A stretch of 5,148 nucleotides of DNA. Origin: Mycobacterium sp. (GTDB lineage Bacteria > Actinomycetota > Actinomycetes > Mycobacteriales > Mycobacteriaceae). The translations under genes and the position numbers were made by a program. The stretch covers positions 1 through 5,148 of the forward strand of contig JAHFVB010000397.1 of assembly GCA_023264755.1 (NCBI GenBank), written 5' to 3'. Below the pieces are notes generated by a model. The model did no database searches. It saw only the letters and a program-made list of their open reading frames with translations, and was not told the DNA's origin. Below, piece after piece: positions 4,377 through 5,148 of the stretch (position 1 is its first letter; each line of letters opens with the position of its first letter).

Positions 4377-5148
4377 ACGGAGTGGCCAGCCGGGTCGGCC
4401 CGTCGTGGCCCCGCAGGGTTACCTCCTCGCCCAATGCCCAACGGGCCCTTTCGCACTCGGCCGCATGCTCGACCGTGGTCGAGGACGCGACCAGGTGACC
4501 GTCGATCTTCTTCGACAACTCGCACAGCCGGGCCGCCTCGTTGACGGGCTCGCCGATGACGGTGTACTCGAACCGGTCCTTGGCTCCGACGTTGCCCGCC
4601 ACCACCTGGCCGGCGGCCACTCCGATGCCGGCACTGCACTCGGGTACCTCCACGCGCAGCCGCTGCGCCATGCCCCGCGCGGCGGCGAGCGCCTCTCCCT
4701 CGGCGTCGTCGAGGCGTACCGGGGCGCCGAAGACGGCGAGCACCGCGTCGCCCTCGAACTTGTTGACCAGCCCGTGGTGCTTGTCCACCTCGTCGACGAC
4801 CACCGCGAAGAATCGGTTGAGCAGGTCGACGACCTCGACGGCGGGCAGGGTGGAGACCAGCCGGGTCGAACCGATGATGTCGATGAAGATGACGGCCGCA
4901 TGGCGCTCCTCGCCGCCGAGCTTCGGGCGCTCCTTCTCGGCCAATGCGGCGACCTCTCGCCCCACGTGTTGTCCGAAGAGATCGCGCACCCGCTCTCGTT
5001 CGCGCAGCCCCACCACCATCGAGTTGAATCCCCGCTGGAGCTGGCCGAGTTCGGTGCCGTCGAACACGACCAGTTCGGTGTCCAGGTCGCCGCGTTCGAC
5101 ACGGTTGAGTGCGGCCCGCACGCTGCGTACCGGAGTGGCGGTGAGCCA
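4372..5148 (-). CDS. HAMP-linked class IIIb adenylyl cyclase, C-terminal part (5' end outside window)
   Basis: The 258 visible residues are the C-terminal part of a membrane adenylate cyclase that converts ATP to cAMP. The frame runs off the right edge, so the membrane N-terminus is not seen; a GTG at 5121 is internal, not the start. Visible residues about 1-50 are a HAMP linker (RSVRAALNRVERGDLDTEL...GTELGQLQRGFNSMVVGL), joined by RERVRDLFGQHVGREVAA to the cyclase domain. Counting from the window edge, metal Asp90 is in FIDIIGST, Lys130 and metal Asp134 are in NKFEGDAVLAVFG, and Thr196 is in EYTVIGEPVNEAARL with Asn203 and Arg207. All six catalytic positions are filled. Thr replaces the usual adenine-selecting Asp, which marks class IIIb. 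It closely resembles M. tuberculosis Rv1318c from memory, one of a tandem set of such cyclases, so further copies may lie upstream. It runs convergent to the 254-residue gene. Confidence 0.93.
   Translation of the reverse strand, partial: WLTATPVRSVRAALNRVERGDLDTELVVFDGTELGQLQRGFNSMVVGLRERERVRDLFGQHVGREVAALAEKERPKLGGEERHAAVIFIDIIGSTRLVSTLPAVEVVDLLNRFFAVVVDEVDKHHGLVNKFEGDAVLAVFGAPVRLDDAEGEALAAARGMAQRLRVEVPECSAGIGVAAGQVVAGNVGAKDRFEYTVIGEPVNEAARLCELSKKIDGHLVASSTTVEHAAECERARWALGEEVTLRGHDGPTRLATPC

Noticed and set aside
3821..4639. 272-codon minus-strand frame across the 254-residue gene and the cyclase end
   Set aside because: It overlaps the cyclase catalytic domain in another frame and is rich in Arg/Gly/Pro; a shadow.

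Overview
This is high-GC DNA that looks mycobacterial, most likely a fast-growing Mycobacterium/Mycolicibacterium or a close relative. The main support is the gene order ogt - alkA (an Ada/AlkA fusion) - HAMP-class III nucleotide cyclase. From memory, M. tuberculosis has the same order at Rv1316c-Rv1317c-Rv1318c. The proteins also read like close relatives of those products. No database search was run.

Layout. Bases 1-36 are an AT-rich tail past the end of ogt. Bases 37-2042 on the minus strand hold a two-gene alkylation-damage operon. The promoter-proximal gene encodes an Ada-type methyl-phosphotriester/AraC regulator fused to an AlkA DNA glycosylase. The second, ogt, encodes the O6-alkylguanine methyltransferase, and its start overlaps the alkA stop by one base. 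Bases 2043-2286 are a divergent intergenic region with several perfect dyads. Bases 2287-3363 (+) encode a membrane-anchored diguanylate cyclase (GGDEF protein) starting at TTG. Bases 3479-4243 (+) encode an unrecognised 254-residue protein with weak EcsC-like features. Bases 4244-4371 lie between convergent genes and hold hairpins that could end transcription. Bases 4372-5148 (-) are the C-terminal part of a HAMP-linked class IIIb adenylyl cyclase whose N-terminus lies beyond the window.

How the parts work together. The two repair genes look like a self-contained adaptive response. One polypeptide would sense methylated phosphates, activate transcription and excise alkylated bases, and the coupled Ogt would reverse O6-alkylguanine directly. 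The other half is second-messenger signalling: a predicted c-di-GMP synthase without a canonical product-inhibition site, and a predicted cAMP synthase about 1 kb away. Compared with the remembered M. tuberculosis order, the GGDEF gene and its partner look like an opposite-strand insertion between the cyclase and alkA. That insertion would separate the repair operon from the upstream cyclase and give it its own divergent control region. No mobile element, CRISPR array, tRNA or rRNA gene was seen. The least explained items are the 254-residue protein and the palindrome-rich control region.
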